Of a stretch of DNA of 13,551 nucleotides, positions 1 to 8,307 are shown piece by piece. Source of the stretch: Verrucomicrobia bacterium UBA3063 (lineage in GTDB: Bacteria > Verrucomicrobiota > Verrucomicrobiia > Methylacidiphilales > Verrucolacustridaceae); assembly GCA_002366885.1 (NCBI GenBank), contig DFCD01000022.1, positions 1-13,551 of the forward strand. Direction: 5' to 3'. Each line of letters begins with the position of its first letter. Within the stretch, counting starts at the first letter, position 1. Made by a program: the position numbers and the translations under genes. Under the pieces are notes generated by a model. It searched no databases, was not told where the DNA came from, and was given only the letters and a program-made list of their open reading frames with translations.

Positions 1-313
1 CGTAGCCGCGGCCTCCGCCGCCGCCACCATAACCCCCTCCGCCCCCGCCGCCGGGTCCGCGCTCATCGCGGGGCCGGGCCACGTTGACGGTCAGGTTGCG
101 GCCACCGAAGTCCTTGCCGTGCATGCCGGTGACCGCGGCGTTGGCTTCGTCGGGGCTGGACATCGTCACGAACGCGAAGCCGCGGGAGCGGCCGGTGACG
201 CGGTCGGAGATGATGGCCACTTCCGTGACCGTGCCGTGGGCCGAGAAGGCCTGTTTGAGTTCCTCGTCTGTCGCGGAGAACGGAAGGTTCCCCACATAGA
301 GTCTGTTTTCCAT
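1..313 (-). CDS. RRM-domain RNA-binding protein, glycine-rich tail (3' end beyond window)
   Basis: A single RNA-recognition motif starts at the very N-terminus (MENRLYVGNLPFSATDEEL). RNP2 is LYVGNL at residues 5-10 and RNP1 is RGFAFVTM about 40 residues later, the standard spacing. After the RRM (about residue 80) comes an Arg/Gly tail (ARPRDERGPGG followed by runs of G with Y), still open at the window edge, so only 104 codons are visible. Bacterial RRM proteins of this type, known from cyanobacteria and other phyla, bind single-stranded RNA and are often linked to cold response or RNA localisation; which role applies here cannot be read from sequence. The start is the ATG at 311-313, with AAGGA about 14 nt upstream, and it lines up with the usual family N-terminus. 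Confidence 0.9.
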   Translation of the reverse strand, partial: MENRLYVGNLPFSATDEELKQAFSAHGTVTEVAIISDRVTGRSRGFAFVTMSSPDEANAAVTGMHGKDFGGRNLTVNVARPRDERGPGGGGGGGYGGGGGGRGY

Positions 314-652
314 GATGCTTTATTTTCCTTGATGGCTACCGGCTGGACGGCGTTGCTGAGCGTGCGCCCGAACCCCGGGCCACAAGGTGGGTTGGAACCT
401 ACCGGACTGATTCTGTTTCCTCGCTCTAACTCGTATCATCGAACCTTGACCTGTGCCCAAGAATGAGGAGGAAGGGGGTGGGGGGCAAGCAGATAGTTGG
501 GGTTACGGGGTTAAGGGATTCAGGGGTTAAGGAGACGATGGGATTAGGATGAAGATTAAGATGAAGACAGACCTTGCCTCTTCAAGGCCACGCTCTGCTT
601 TTTTCGGCCCTTGGAGGTGGAATCACCAAAGGGATTCAGCTAAAGATGAGCG
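314..652. other. Intergenic region between RRM gene and uppP
   Basis: These 339 bp separate divergent genes and hold no gene I can support. On the RRM-gene side, within its probable leader, two short hairpins are visible: GCCCG/CGGGC around 367-380 and GGTGGG...CCTACC at 386-403. The uppP side (about 500-570) is a purine-rich stretch of degenerate GGATTA/GATTAAGATGAAG repeats. No convincing -35/-10 pair could be assigned on either strand. A structured leader would fit an RNA-binding protein that controls its own mRNA, but that is inference. Confidence 0.35.
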
Positions 653-1444
653 ATGAAGGAGTGGGTGGGAACGATTTTGCTGGGGGTGATCGAGGGGGTG
701 ACGGAGTTTCTGCCCATCTCTTCCACGGGGCACCTGCTTCTGGCGGAGCATCTCCTCGGGCTGAAGCGGTCGGAACTTTTCACGGTGGGAATCCAGTCGG
801 GGGCCTTACTAGCGGTCCTAATAATTTTCGGTCCGCGTCTACGGGCGATGATCACAGGAGAGCAGGGGAGAAAAGGAAAACAGTATCTTTGGAAAATGGG
901 CGGCTCCTTTTTGCTGACCGCGGTTCTGGGGTTGGCGGCCTCGAAGCTGGGTTTGGAATTGCCGAAGAATCCCGCCCCGGTGGCTTGGGCTCTCCTGGTC
1001 GGAGGGTTTCTGATTTTGGCGGCGGAGTGGTGGTTGCGCCATCACCAGGGCAAAGAGGACCCGGGGTGGGGCGTGGCGTTGGCCATTGGAATATCCCAAA
1101 TTTTGGCAGCGGTATTTCCCGGAACCTCCCGATCGGGAGCCACCATCTTGGCAGGAATGTTCGGCGGTTTGTCCCGCACCGCGGCCACAGATTTTTCTTT
1201 TCTCTTGGGCATCCCCACGCTGCTCGCTGCCGCTGCCTACAGTTTTTACAAAGAATTGAAGACAGCCGGCGTGCCCGGCCAGGAAGAGTGGCTGCATTTG
1301 GGGCTGGGGTTCGCGGTTTCGGCCGTGACCGCCTACTTTGCGGTGCGCTGGTTGATTGGCTACGTCCGAACCAACACCTTCCTTCCGTTCGCTTGGTACC
1401 GGATTGGACTAGGGGTGGTTTGGCTATGGCTGGTTTCGCCCTAA
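653..1444 (+). CDS. uppP: Undecaprenyl-diphosphatase UppP/BacA
   Basis: This is an integral membrane phosphatase that recycles undecaprenyl pyrophosphate to the monophosphate lipid carrier used for peptidoglycan and O-antigen precursors; overexpression of the family gives bacitracin resistance. The protein is 263 aa, close to the usual 260-280. Motif 1 is EGVTEFLPISSTGH at residues 14-27, carrying the two catalytic glutamates (E14, E18) and His27. Motif 2 is PGTSRSGAT at 156-164 with the essential Arg160. Multiple hydrophobic helices follow (about 83-100, 110-126, 140-155, 183-198, 217-233, 247-262). An in-frame stop at 641-643 makes the ATG at 653 the first possible start, and it matches family N-termini. 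The ribosome-binding site is weak. It stands alone and converges with the minus-strand operon ending at 1573. Confidence 0.95.
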   Translation: MKEWVGTILLGVIEGVTEFLPISSTGHLLLAEHLLGLKRSELFTVGIQSGALLAVLIIFGPRLRAMITGEQGRKGKQYLWKMGGSFLLTAVLGLAASKLGLELPKNPAPVAWALLVGGFLILAAEWWLRHHQGKEDPGWGVALAIGISQILAAVFPGTSRSGATILAGMFGGLSRTAATDFSFLLGIPTLLAAAAYSFYKELKTAGVPGQEEWLHLGLGFAVSAVTAYFAVRWLIGYVRTNTFLPFAWYRIGLGVVWLWLVSP

Positions 1445-1572
1445 GAACATTCCCGCGGCCTTGGCCATCAACCATGATTCCTTGATTCCCTCACCGATAG
1501 GTCGGACACCCATTTTCGTTCAGACTCGGCGAGCTCGCTGAGCTTCGAAGGGCTGTGGGGAAAGATAAATTA

Positions 1573-2778
1573 TCACTCTTTCATGCCCTGACCTATAGGG
1601 GTGGCGTAGCCAGTGAGCTCGGTATAGCCGCGGCCGGAGATAGCTTTGCCGTTGCGGGTGCCGCGGAAGGTGCAGGCGCCCTCCCAATAGCGGAGATTGC
1701 CGATCCGGCGCAGACGCAGTTCCTGATCGGCCACCAGCGGCTGAACTTCGCCCTCAAGATTCAATGAGGGCACGGAGATTTTCCATCCGGAGGGGTAAAC
1801 CTTCCCACCCGGAGCCTTCCAACGGCCGAGTGGCTCAACGTGGAAGCCGTCATTGTTCAGCGGAACGGTTGAGCCGGATTTGGGGATCCAGGTGCCGGAG
1901 GAGGAGGGATCGGTGCGGTCGCCGGGGTTCCGCATCCGGTAGAGCATCAGCTCCTCTCCGGTATCGAACTGGAGGCAGAACCAGTCCCATCCCTGCTGAT
2001 TCCCGGCCAGGGCACTGGATGAAAATTCGCGATCGAGCCAGGAAAGTCCGGTCACGGGGATCCTTTGGTCGCCGATGAGGAGTTCTCCTTTCGTCTCCAT
2101 CCGTGTGAAGGAGTAGTAGTGACTGGCATTGCCGGGAGCGGCGGATTTTCGGCTGAGACCGCCGTCGCCGTGAAAGACAGCCGGCTTGACGGGCCGGGCG
2201 GCCAGTTCGAGACCGAACTTTTCGTCCGGAGCCAGGGCTTTCATTTCAAAGATCGATTCCCCGGTGCGGTGCAGGGACCAGTCGCCCAGCCGGACGGAAC
2301 AGTCCCTGGTGGCAAAGTCGGCCTCCCCCAAGGCACCCCGGCCGAGTTTTTCGGAAAAACAAAACCGGCGGTTTTTGCCTTCGGTGAGTGCCAGGTGGCC
2401 AAAGTAAATGTCCCGGACCGCCCAGGCGGAGCCGGTTTGGGTGGGGACGGGTTGGAGGCCGTGCCGGAAGAAAGTGAGCTGGTAGCCATAGGGATTTCCC
2501 ACTTTGTCCTGGAGGTTTCCGGTGAGATACCACCATTCGGTTTTGAATTCGGGATGAGCACCGTGGTCGCGGGGGAATTGCCAGGACCAGGGGACGGTGG
2601 CTTTGGCCCAGATTTCCGGGTTCGGGCCCGCAGAAACCGTCTCCCCGCCAAGCATCACCGACACCACCAGGCAAAGCAGGCTGGATGGGTGGAGGGCGGA
2701 TGTGGCAAGCGGCGGGAATCGGAAAAAACCGAAAGCAAGGGCCCCACGGCCTTTTCGCCAGGGTTTGTCCATCGTCAT
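1573..2778 (-). CDS. Secreted AttH/CrtC-type lipocalin-like protein (COG5621 family)
   Basis: This is a 401-aa exported protein of the AttH / carotenoid-1,2-hydratase-like fold (two lipocalin-like beta-barrel halves). The family hallmarks are clear: FPRDHGAHPEFKTEWWYLTG at about 67-86 with the EWWY core, YGYQLTFFR, SWLDREFSSS, GWDWFCLQFDTGEELMLYRMR, YPSGWKISVP, YWEGA and a terminal GYTELTGY. A hydrophobic stretch at about 33-46 ending near VSA (residue 50) looks like a signal peptide after an unusually long basic N-region. The start at 2776-2778 (MTMDKPWRKG) is chosen because GAGGA lies 6-9 nt upstream; the frame stays open further upstream but with no family-like sequence. It is the last gene of the ABC operon. 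Homologues recur next to FtsX permease and LolD-type ATPase genes; the substrate is unknown, probably a lipid. Confidence 0.88.
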   Translation of the reverse strand: MTMDKPWRKGRGALAFGFFRFPPLATSALHPSSLLCLVVSVMLGGETVSAGPNPEIWAKATVPWSWQFPRDHGAHPEFKTEWWYLTGNLQDKVGNPYGYQLTFFRHGLQPVPTQTGSAWAVRDIYFGHLALTEGKNRRFCFSEKLGRGALGEADFATRDCSVRLGDWSLHRTGESIFEMKALAPDEKFGLELAARPVKPAVFHGDGGLSRKSAAPGNASHYYSFTRMETKGELLIGDQRIPVTGLSWLDREFSSSALAGNQQGWDWFCLQFDTGEELMLYRMRNPGDRTDPSSSGTWIPKSGSTVPLNNDGFHVEPLGRWKAPGGKVYPSGWKISVPSLNLEGEVQPLVADQELRLRRIGNLRYWEGACTFRGTRNGKAISGRGYTELTGYATPIGQGMKE

Positions 2779-2834
2779 GAATTTTCCTCGTGGGATTCCG
2801 GGCATGGACAAAGGGAAGGCGCCGGCAACCCGGA

Positions 2835-4670
2835 TCAAAGAGGCAGGTAGCAGACGGTGTTGGAGAGGAGAATCATGAGGAAAATCAAGCAGGTGATAAG
2901 GGGGCCTAGCAGGGTCCGCCCGGTCATCTCGAAAAAATACCTGTGGAAATAGGGGAGGACGAACATGGTGGGGGCAACCGCAAAGAGCAGGTTCACGTAG
3001 AGCCATCCCTCCGTCCAGCGAACCGTCCCGGTCAGCGCCAGGGAGAGATATTGGATGATGAGGATCAGAAAAAGTCCCAGGGAGTTTCCCACCCCGGCCA
3101 AAAGAAGGTTACGCCAGGGAGGCGTCCCGGAAAAACGCAGGGCGAGGTTTGCCCGCACGGAGTTGGAGAAAAAAAACACAAGGAAAGCGGGGGCGTAGAC
3201 CGTCATCAGCAGGAGGAGTTCCGGTTGGAAAAGGCGGACTCCCAGAAATAGGAAGCGATAATCAACATGGAAGAGCTGATAAACGACAAAGAGGAGCCCA
3301 TAAAAGAAAAGGAAAGTGGTGGTGGCAAGGATCAGTGCTCTCCAGGTCTCGCGCGGGGAAACATCCAGTCCCAAGGCGGGAAGGCCGAACTTTTTGCCCT
3401 GAAGGAAAAGGCCCAGAAAAAAAAGCCCGAAGCCAAACAACCCGTTGGCCAAAGCCCAGAGCATGACTCCATTGTTCATGCGCTGCGGGAAGAACCAGGT
3501 GGCTTGGCGGCTGGTCGCCTCGGGAAAAAGTTTTTGTGAGAGTTCCGTAAGGGGAATGTAGGAGAGGCAGGCAAAGACCGCCCCGGTCAAAAAAAGAATC
3601 CAAAAAACCAGCTGCGCGCGGCCCTGAGGGCGGGCGGGCGCCTCGGGGATCGGGTGAACAAGGAGGCGGAAATAGGGGACCTGGAAAAGAACGAGTCGGG
3701 TGAAGGGAATCAGGGCAACCAGGGAGGCGGCGAAGGAGACGAGGGAGAACAACTCTTTCCAAGGCCAGATCTGCTCTTCCGGGGCAATCGCTGCCGGCAG
3801 GTCGAATACCTTCAGGAAAAAACCGATTTGGTGAGCCAAATCCTTCGGGCTGTACGGCTGAAAGGCGTGCAAAAGCGGCTCGTTGAAAACCACGCGGAGA
3901 TTCCTTGCGGCTGGATCCCCGTAGTACCGGTTGATTTCCACATCGGAAACCTCCGGTTCGCCGGATAGCTGGCCGGAACGGACAAAACGCAGGCTTTCCG
4001 GGGCCTGGCGGAGATCGGCGCTTTTGTTTTCATTCCGGAAAGCCCCCTCATCGAAAAGGGCGTAACTCAGCCCGAGGTTGGAGCGCACCGACCGCAGGAC
4101 TTTGTTTCGGAGGGAAAGCAGGTAACCCGAAATGAAGGCGGAGTGGATCTTGCTGCGGGTTCCCTTGGCCACGGCCTCCTCCCCGAAGTGGGCGGCCGCC
4201 TGGATCGCGGCATTTCCCCCGGCGGAGTGTCCGGTGACCCCGATGCGCTGGGGATCGATGTAGTTGAGATTGCCGGTATCCGCCAAATAATGAACGACCG
4301 CGAACATGCCGTACCCCTCCTCCGTGGCGGAGCGGGTGCTGAGGGAGGAACTCGAAAATCCCTGGGCGTAGGGATCGATGGCCAGGACAACCATGCCCCT
4401 TCTTGCCAGTTCGAGGGAAAGGTTGGCCTGGGTCTCCTTGGACCGTTGAAATCCGGGAACGACCACGACCACCGGAGCGGGCGACTCCTGGCTGGCCCGC
4501 AAGGGCCGGAAAAGGTCGGCCGCCACCCATTGTCCATTCTGGGTGGGTAAGACCACCCCGCGAATCCTCACCGAACCAAAACCGCTCTGGATTTGTGCCG
4601 CCAAACCGCTGAAGAAAAACACCAGGGTGACGCAAATCGACAACGTCCGCATGTCCCGGGAAAGCGTCAT
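2835..4670 (-). CDS. Secreted alpha/beta hydrolase fused to a polytopic membrane domain
   Basis: A two-part protein of about 611 aa. The N-terminus (MTLSRDMRTLSICVTLVFFF) is a signal peptide or anchor. Residues about 30-290 are an alpha/beta hydrolase: VVVVVPGFQRSKET strand and oxyanion region, a strand ending AIDPYAQG, the nucleophile elbow VTGHSAGGNAA (Ser149) and a candidate catalytic His268 in PLLHAFQP. From about residue 305 to the end there are about eight strongly hydrophobic helices, giving a membrane C-terminal half. Similar hydrolase-membrane fusions occur as uncharacterised proteins; I do not know a substrate. The start could be ATG 4668-4670 or ATG 4650-4652 (605 aa); neither has a good Shine-Dalgarno, and the frame is open up to 4928, overlapping the permease gene. 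It lies 140 bp after the permease and 56 bp before the AttH gene, so it is probably co-transcribed. The lipid or ester substrate is inferred from context only. Confidence 0.8.
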   Translation of the reverse strand: MTLSRDMRTLSICVTLVFFFSGLAAQIQSGFGSVRIRGVVLPTQNGQWVAADLFRPLRASQESPAPVVVVVPGFQRSKETQANLSLELARRGMVVLAIDPYAQGFSSSSLSTRSATEEGYGMFAVVHYLADTGNLNYIDPQRIGVTGHSAGGNAAIQAAAHFGEEAVAKGTRSKIHSAFISGYLLSLRNKVLRSVRSNLGLSYALFDEGAFRNENKSADLRQAPESLRFVRSGQLSGEPEVSDVEINRYYGDPAARNLRVVFNEPLLHAFQPYSPKDLAHQIGFFLKVFDLPAAIAPEEQIWPWKELFSLVSFAASLVALIPFTRLVLFQVPYFRLLVHPIPEAPARPQGRAQLVFWILFLTGAVFACLSYIPLTELSQKLFPEATSRQATWFFPQRMNNGVMLWALANGLFGFGLFFLGLFLQGKKFGLPALGLDVSPRETWRALILATTTFLFFYGLLFVVYQLFHVDYRFLFLGVRLFQPELLLLMTVYAPAFLVFFFSNSVRANLALRFSGTPPWRNLLLAGVGNSLGLFLILIIQYLSLALTGTVRWTEGWLYVNLLFAVAPTMFVLPYFHRYFFEMTGRTLLGPLITCLIFLMILLSNTVCYLPL

Positions 4671-4810
4671 CTGGGGCTCAAAAATGTGGGAGGAAGCGGC
4701 CCGCTTCAAGGGAATCCGACGGCCACCCGCATTGCCAGGTAAGCGGAGGCAGTGGTTAAATTCCAGGCGGAGAACCTTTTCGGTGGAAAAAGCCGGAAAA
4801 ATGGCCGGGC

Positions 4811-7391
4811 TTACTCCGACCGGAGAGCTTCCGCGGGGGACAACCGCGAGGCCTTGAGGGCAGGGGGCAGACCGGCCAGAAGACAGACAAGAAAGACGAA
4901 GACGAGGATGGAGCCCAGCAGCGGCCACGGCGTGTGCCAGTCAATCGTCCACCCAAAAAAAGCACGGTTAATGACACGCATAAGAACGAGGGCGACGGCG
5001 AAACCGGTAACGGCACCCAAAGAAACACCGGTGGCGCCGAGATAACCGGCTTCGGCCATGATGGTGCGCAGAACCTGTCCCCGTCGGGCCCCGGTGGCGC
5101 GGAGCATGCCGATCTCGCGGGTGCGCTCGGCCACGAGAGCGGTGAGAGAGAGAGTGACCCCCAAAGCGGCCACACCGATCGCCAGGGTGCGGAGAAGCTC
5201 GGTGACGGCAAAGGAGCGGTCAAAGATCCGCAGGGCCTCATCCCGGAGGGCGGACTGGGAGTAGATGAGGAACTCGCCCCGTGGGCGGAGTTGGGCGCGG
5301 AGGGAATCGATCAGGGGTGCAACCGAGGTGCCGGGCTCCAGATGAAGGGCCAGGCTGGTCAGGTTCAGGTCGCCCGTGATCTTTTGGTAGATGGCACGGT
5401 CGAGAAGGATCAGACCGGATTCGGTGGTGTAGTCACGAAAAATGGCTGCCACCTGGATAGGGCGGAGGCCATTCGGGGTGGGCAGGGAGACGGTGTCGCC
5501 GGGCCGGAGATGGCGGCGTCGGGCAAAGTTCTCGGAAACAAAAGCGTACTCCCCATTCTGGCAGAGTTCGTAGGGGTCTCCGGGCAGGGAGGAGAGGATC
5601 GGAAGCGGATTGCAGGTTTTGAGGACCTTGAGTTTGCAGGCGGCCAGTTTGGCGGGGGCGCCGTCGAGAAAGAGGCGGATCTCCCGATAGCTGCCAACCG
5701 CGCGAATTCCGGGGAGGGCGGTGGCGATGGTCTCGGCCTCGGGATCGAGGGGTTCGAGTGAACCGGCCACGAGATTGGTGGAGGGGGCGATGAAGAGGTC
5801 GGCCCGGATGCTTTCGCCGATCCAGCGGTCGACGGTGACGCGGAAACTGTGAACCATAATGGCTACGCCCAAGGCCATGCCAATGGACACGGCAAGGGCG
5901 GCGGCGGCGAGGCCGTGACGATGCAGGCCGCGGAGGAAAAAGGAGCGGCCCAGGATCCATGCCGGAATCCTTGCTGGCCGTACCCGGGCCAGAGCATGGG
6001 CGACGAGCGGGGCGGTAAAGGCGGCGGCCAACAGGACACCCAAGGCGGCCAGGAAGCCAGTTTGCGGGAAGCCGCCGTGAAGAGCGGTAAGGGAAAAGAG
6101 GCCGGCGGCGGCAAGACTGACCAAGGCGGGGAGAACAAAGCGGTGGGTGCGGGAGACAGCGCGGTCGGAGATATGGCCGAACTGGAGGGCATCGACGGGT
6201 GGGACGCGGGCGGCCTCGCGGGCGGGCCACCAGGCGGCAAGGGCGGCGGCGACGAGCCCGGCAACCACGGCGCCGAACAGGCTGGCCGGGGTGACCATGA
6301 CATCACGCATGCTGAGCAGGACGTAGTGGGAGGTGACGGTGGAGGCGACGGTGCCGAGGAGGCGGCGGGCGACTTCCAGCCCGGCCCAGACACCGAGGAT
6401 GGAGCCGGCAAGCGCAAGGAGGAGGGATTCGGCGACGATGAGGATGGTGAGTGCGCGTCGACCGAGGCCAAGGGCACGGAGGAGGCCGAACTCCGACCGA
6501 CGGCGCGCGACGTTGGCCGCGACGGTGTTGGTGACGAGAAACATGCCGACGACGAGGGCGATGAGGGAGAGAGCGGTGAGATTAAGCTGGAAGGCACCAA
6601 GCATTCTTTCGACCTCGCGGCCGCGCCGTTCCGGGGACCCGGCGCGTGCGTGGGCGGGGAGGCGGGATTGGATCCGTTCCGTGAGAGCTTGGCGGAGGTT
6701 TTCTTTTTCGGCGGGAGAGCCAGCGCGGAGAAGGGTTTCGATGCGGTCGATCTGGCCGCCGAGCTGGAAGCGGGACTGGACGGTGGCGATGTCGGCGAGG
6801 GCGAGGTGATCGTCGGCGCCGACCAGGTCGTCCGAAGGCTCGAGCAAGAAGCGGACGCGGAGGGTGGTTTCGCGTCCGCCATGGACGGCGCGGAGAGTAT
6901 CGCCGACCTTGAGCCCCAGCCGGTCGGCGAGCGGGCGGGTGACGGCGATGGTGTCGGGTTCGGAGACGAAGGCGATGGCATCTGCGGGATTTTTCAGCGC
7001 ATCTTCAAGCCGGTAGGTGACGAGTTCACCGTTGGAGAAGGGGTCGACGCCGACGAGATGGAGGAATTCGCCCGGATGGGCGGGCAGGGAGGCGACGACC
7101 TGGAGCACGGGCGTGGCCTCGCGAACGGCGGGATCGGCCCGGACGATGGGCAGCAAGGATTCGGGAAGGCGAAAGCCCTGGCCCTCGACGGTGAAGTCGG
7201 GCCGGCCGGCGACGAGGTCGAGAGAAGCGCGAAAGGAGCGGAGGGCGGTTTCGTTGACCGTTTGGATGGCGACGATGGCGCCGACCCCAACGGCGAGGGC
7301 GGCGATATTCAGGAGGGTGAGGGTCTTGTGGGCGAGGAAGTCGCGACCGCCGTGGGCTAAGGAAGACGCGGAGGGAGGGGGACCAGTTCAA
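4811..7391 (-). CDS. FtsX-family ABC transporter permease, two FtsX modules; apparent +1 frameshift near 5' end
   Basis: Membrane subunit of a LolCE/MacB-type exporter or extractor, powered by the ATPase just upstream. The main frame runs from about 7357 to 4811. It contains a first helix (TLLNIAALAVGVGAIVAIQT), a periplasmic domain, and a first FtsX module with RRRSEFGLLRALGLGRRAL and following helices. Next come a linker helix pair, a second start (FFLRGLHRHGLAAAALAVSI), a second periplasmic domain and a second FtsX module with ERTREIGMLRATGARRGQVL, ending PAEALRSE. No ATG, GTG or TTG lies in this frame between the TGA at 7392-7390 and TTG 7156, which is inside the periplasmic domain. The natural N-terminus (NWSPSLRVFL) is one frame off, starting TTG 7391, 8 nt past the ATPase stop. 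Joining the frames by +1 at 7358 gives 859 aa. This could be a sequencing error, a damaged gene or programmed frameshifting. Confidence 0.85.
7355..7361 (-). other. Frameshift point in permease gene (CTT AGC C)
   Basis: On the minus strand the upstream frame reads GTC TTC CTT AGC CCA, and the frame encoding the permease helix reads (CTT) A GCC CAC GGC GGT CGC GAC. Skipping the A at 7358 after CTT makes a continuous protein, VFL-AHGGRDFLAHKTL, that looks like a normal FtsX N-terminus. CTT followed by AG matches the first five bases of the CUU AGG C type +1 slip site of yeast Ty1, where CUU re-pairs as UUA. That is an analogy only; no bacterial case with this heptamer is known to me. A one-base sequencing or assembly insertion explains it equally well. 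Confidence 0.5.
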
Positions 7392-7399
7392 GGAAAGGC

Positions 7400-8065
7400 T
7401 TAGGAATGGATGCGGCCGTCGACGAGGCGGATGCGGCGGTCGGCAGCCTTGGCCACCTCCTCGCTGTGGGTGACGAGGACGACAGAAGTTTTTTCCCGGC
7501 GGGCGAGGGAGGTGAGGAGGTTGACGACGGCGGCGCTGGAGGCGGAGTCAAGATTTCCGGTGGGCTCGTCGGCGAGGAGGACGGAAGGGCGGTGAACAAG
7601 GGCGCGAGCGAGTGCAGCGCGTTGCATTTGACCGCCGGAGAGTTGGTGGGGGCGATGATGCATGCGGTCGGCCAGAGCAACGGCTTCGAGGAGGTCGCGG
7701 GCCCGGGCTTTGCCAACCCCATCGACCCGACCGGAAAGGAGGAGGGGAAGGAGAACGTTTTCCTCGACGGTGAGGGTGGGGAGAAGGTGAAAAAATTGAA
7801 AAACGAATCCGATCCTGAGCTGGCGGAGGGAAGTGAGCTTGTCGTCGTTGAGGGAATGGAGAGGATGGCCCTCGAGGTAGACCTGACCGGAGGTGGGCGT
7901 GTCGAGGGCTCCGAGGATGTGGAGCAGGGTGCTTTTTCCGCAGCCGCTGGGTCCGGTAATCGCGATGATCTCTCCAGGGAAGATTTTTAGGCTAACGCCC
8001 CCAAGGGCCTGCACCTTGGCATCGCCACTCTGGTAGGATTTATGAAGATCACGCGTTTCGAGCAT
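7400..8065 (-). CDS. ABC transporter ATP-binding protein, LolD/MacB/SalX (COG1136) type
   Basis: A 221-aa cytoplasmic ATPase that should energise the FtsX permease encoded next. Walker A is GPSGCGKST at 38-46, the Q-loop is at Q90 (FVFQFFHLLP), the signature LSGGQMQRAALARAL begins at 142, Walker B is VLLADEPTGNLDS at 162-174 with the catalytic Glu167, and the switch His is 200 (VTHS). The DEPTGNLDS form is typical of the lipoprotein/macrolide/peptide export subgroup rather than importers. ATG 8063-8065 is preferred because MLETRDLHKSYQ matches family starts; an in-frame TTG at 8095 would add ten unlikely residues. No Shine-Dalgarno is evident. It is the first gene of the minus-strand operon; its stop lies 8 nt before the permease TTG, suggesting translational coupling. 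Confidence 0.93.
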   Translation of the reverse strand: MLETRDLHKSYQSGDAKVQALGGVSLKIFPGEIIAITGPSGCGKSTLLHILGALDTPTSGQVYLEGHPLHSLNDDKLTSLRQLRIGFVFQFFHLLPTLTVEENVLLPLLLSGRVDGVGKARARDLLEAVALADRMHHRPHQLSGGQMQRAALARALVHRPSVLLADEPTGNLDSASSAAVVNLLTSLARREKTSVVLVTHSEEVAKAADRRIRLVDGRIHS

Positions 8066-8107
8066 AAAAAGTGGGTCTAAGTGATAGGTGAACAAGTTTG
8101 GAAGAAC

Positions 8108-8143
8108 GGCATAAAACTATACAATAATCCAAATCTATATGCC
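8108..8143 (-). promoter_or_regulatory. Possible promoter/operator upstream of the ABC operon
   Basis: This AT-rich island lies in a GC-rich setting. On the minus strand TATAGT (8121-8116), preceded by TG, resembles a -10 box; transcription would begin near 8109, about 45 nt before the ATPase ATG. No good -35 hexamer is found. The island is bounded by an inverted repeat, GGCATA at 8108-8113 and TATGCC at 8138-8143, which could be an operator. All of this is pattern-matching by eye. Confidence 0.3.
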
Positions 8144-8222
8144 TCGCCATCAGCGAGTTTTAAGTCCGGAGCCAGTGTGTGAATAAGTTGGGGGAAAGGC
8201 AGGGGGTTTAAGGCGTCAACTA

Positions 8223-8274
8223 GGTAGGCCGCTTTTGATAAAAGCGGCGCCACTTCTGTCAGAAGTGGCCTACC
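8223..8274. repeat. REP pair, unit A (complete)
   Basis: Foot GGTAGG 8223-8228; arm 1 CCGCTTTT-GAT-AAAAGCGG 8229-8247; spacer CG; arm 2 CCACTTCT-GTC-AGAAGTGG 8250-8268; foot CCTACC 8269-8274. Arm 2 differs from the other units at the loop-closing pair (T-A instead of C-G) with both sides changed, so pairing is kept. Confidence 0.9.
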
Positions 8275-8307
8275 GATGGGGAATTGGGGAATTGGAATCA
8301 TAAGACA

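Noticed and set aside
386..403. GGTGGG...CCTACC hairpin resembling REP feet
   Set aside because: The feet sit only 6 nt apart with no 8-bp stem or GAT loop between them, so it does not fit the REP geometry seen elsewhere.
574..1485. Plus-strand 303-codon open frame overlapping uppP in another frame
   Set aside because: It has no family features and low-complexity composition; uppP motifs fix the true frame.
1529..1538. GCGAGCTCGC palindrome between convergent uppP and AttH-like genes
   Set aside because: Short, with no T-run; not enough to call a terminator or binding site.
2065..2850. Plus-strand 261-codon open frame
   Set aside because: Antisense to the AttH-like gene, whose EWWY and YWEGA motifs establish the coding strand.
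2779..3006. N-terminal extension of the AttH-like protein up to 3006
   Set aside because: The extra 76 residues overlap the hydrolase gene, lack signal-peptide character and lie upstream of a better start with a GAGGA ribosome-binding site.
5849..7360. Long plus-strand open frame (503 codons, Gly/Asp/Glu-rich)
   Set aside because: It lies antisense to the permease, which has clear FtsX motifs; the low-complexity composition is a by-product of high GC.
8143..8161. CTCGC-CATCA-GCGAG followed by TTTT, terminator-like on the plus strand
   Set aside because: No plus-strand gene lies upstream for it to terminate, and the 5-bp stem is weak.
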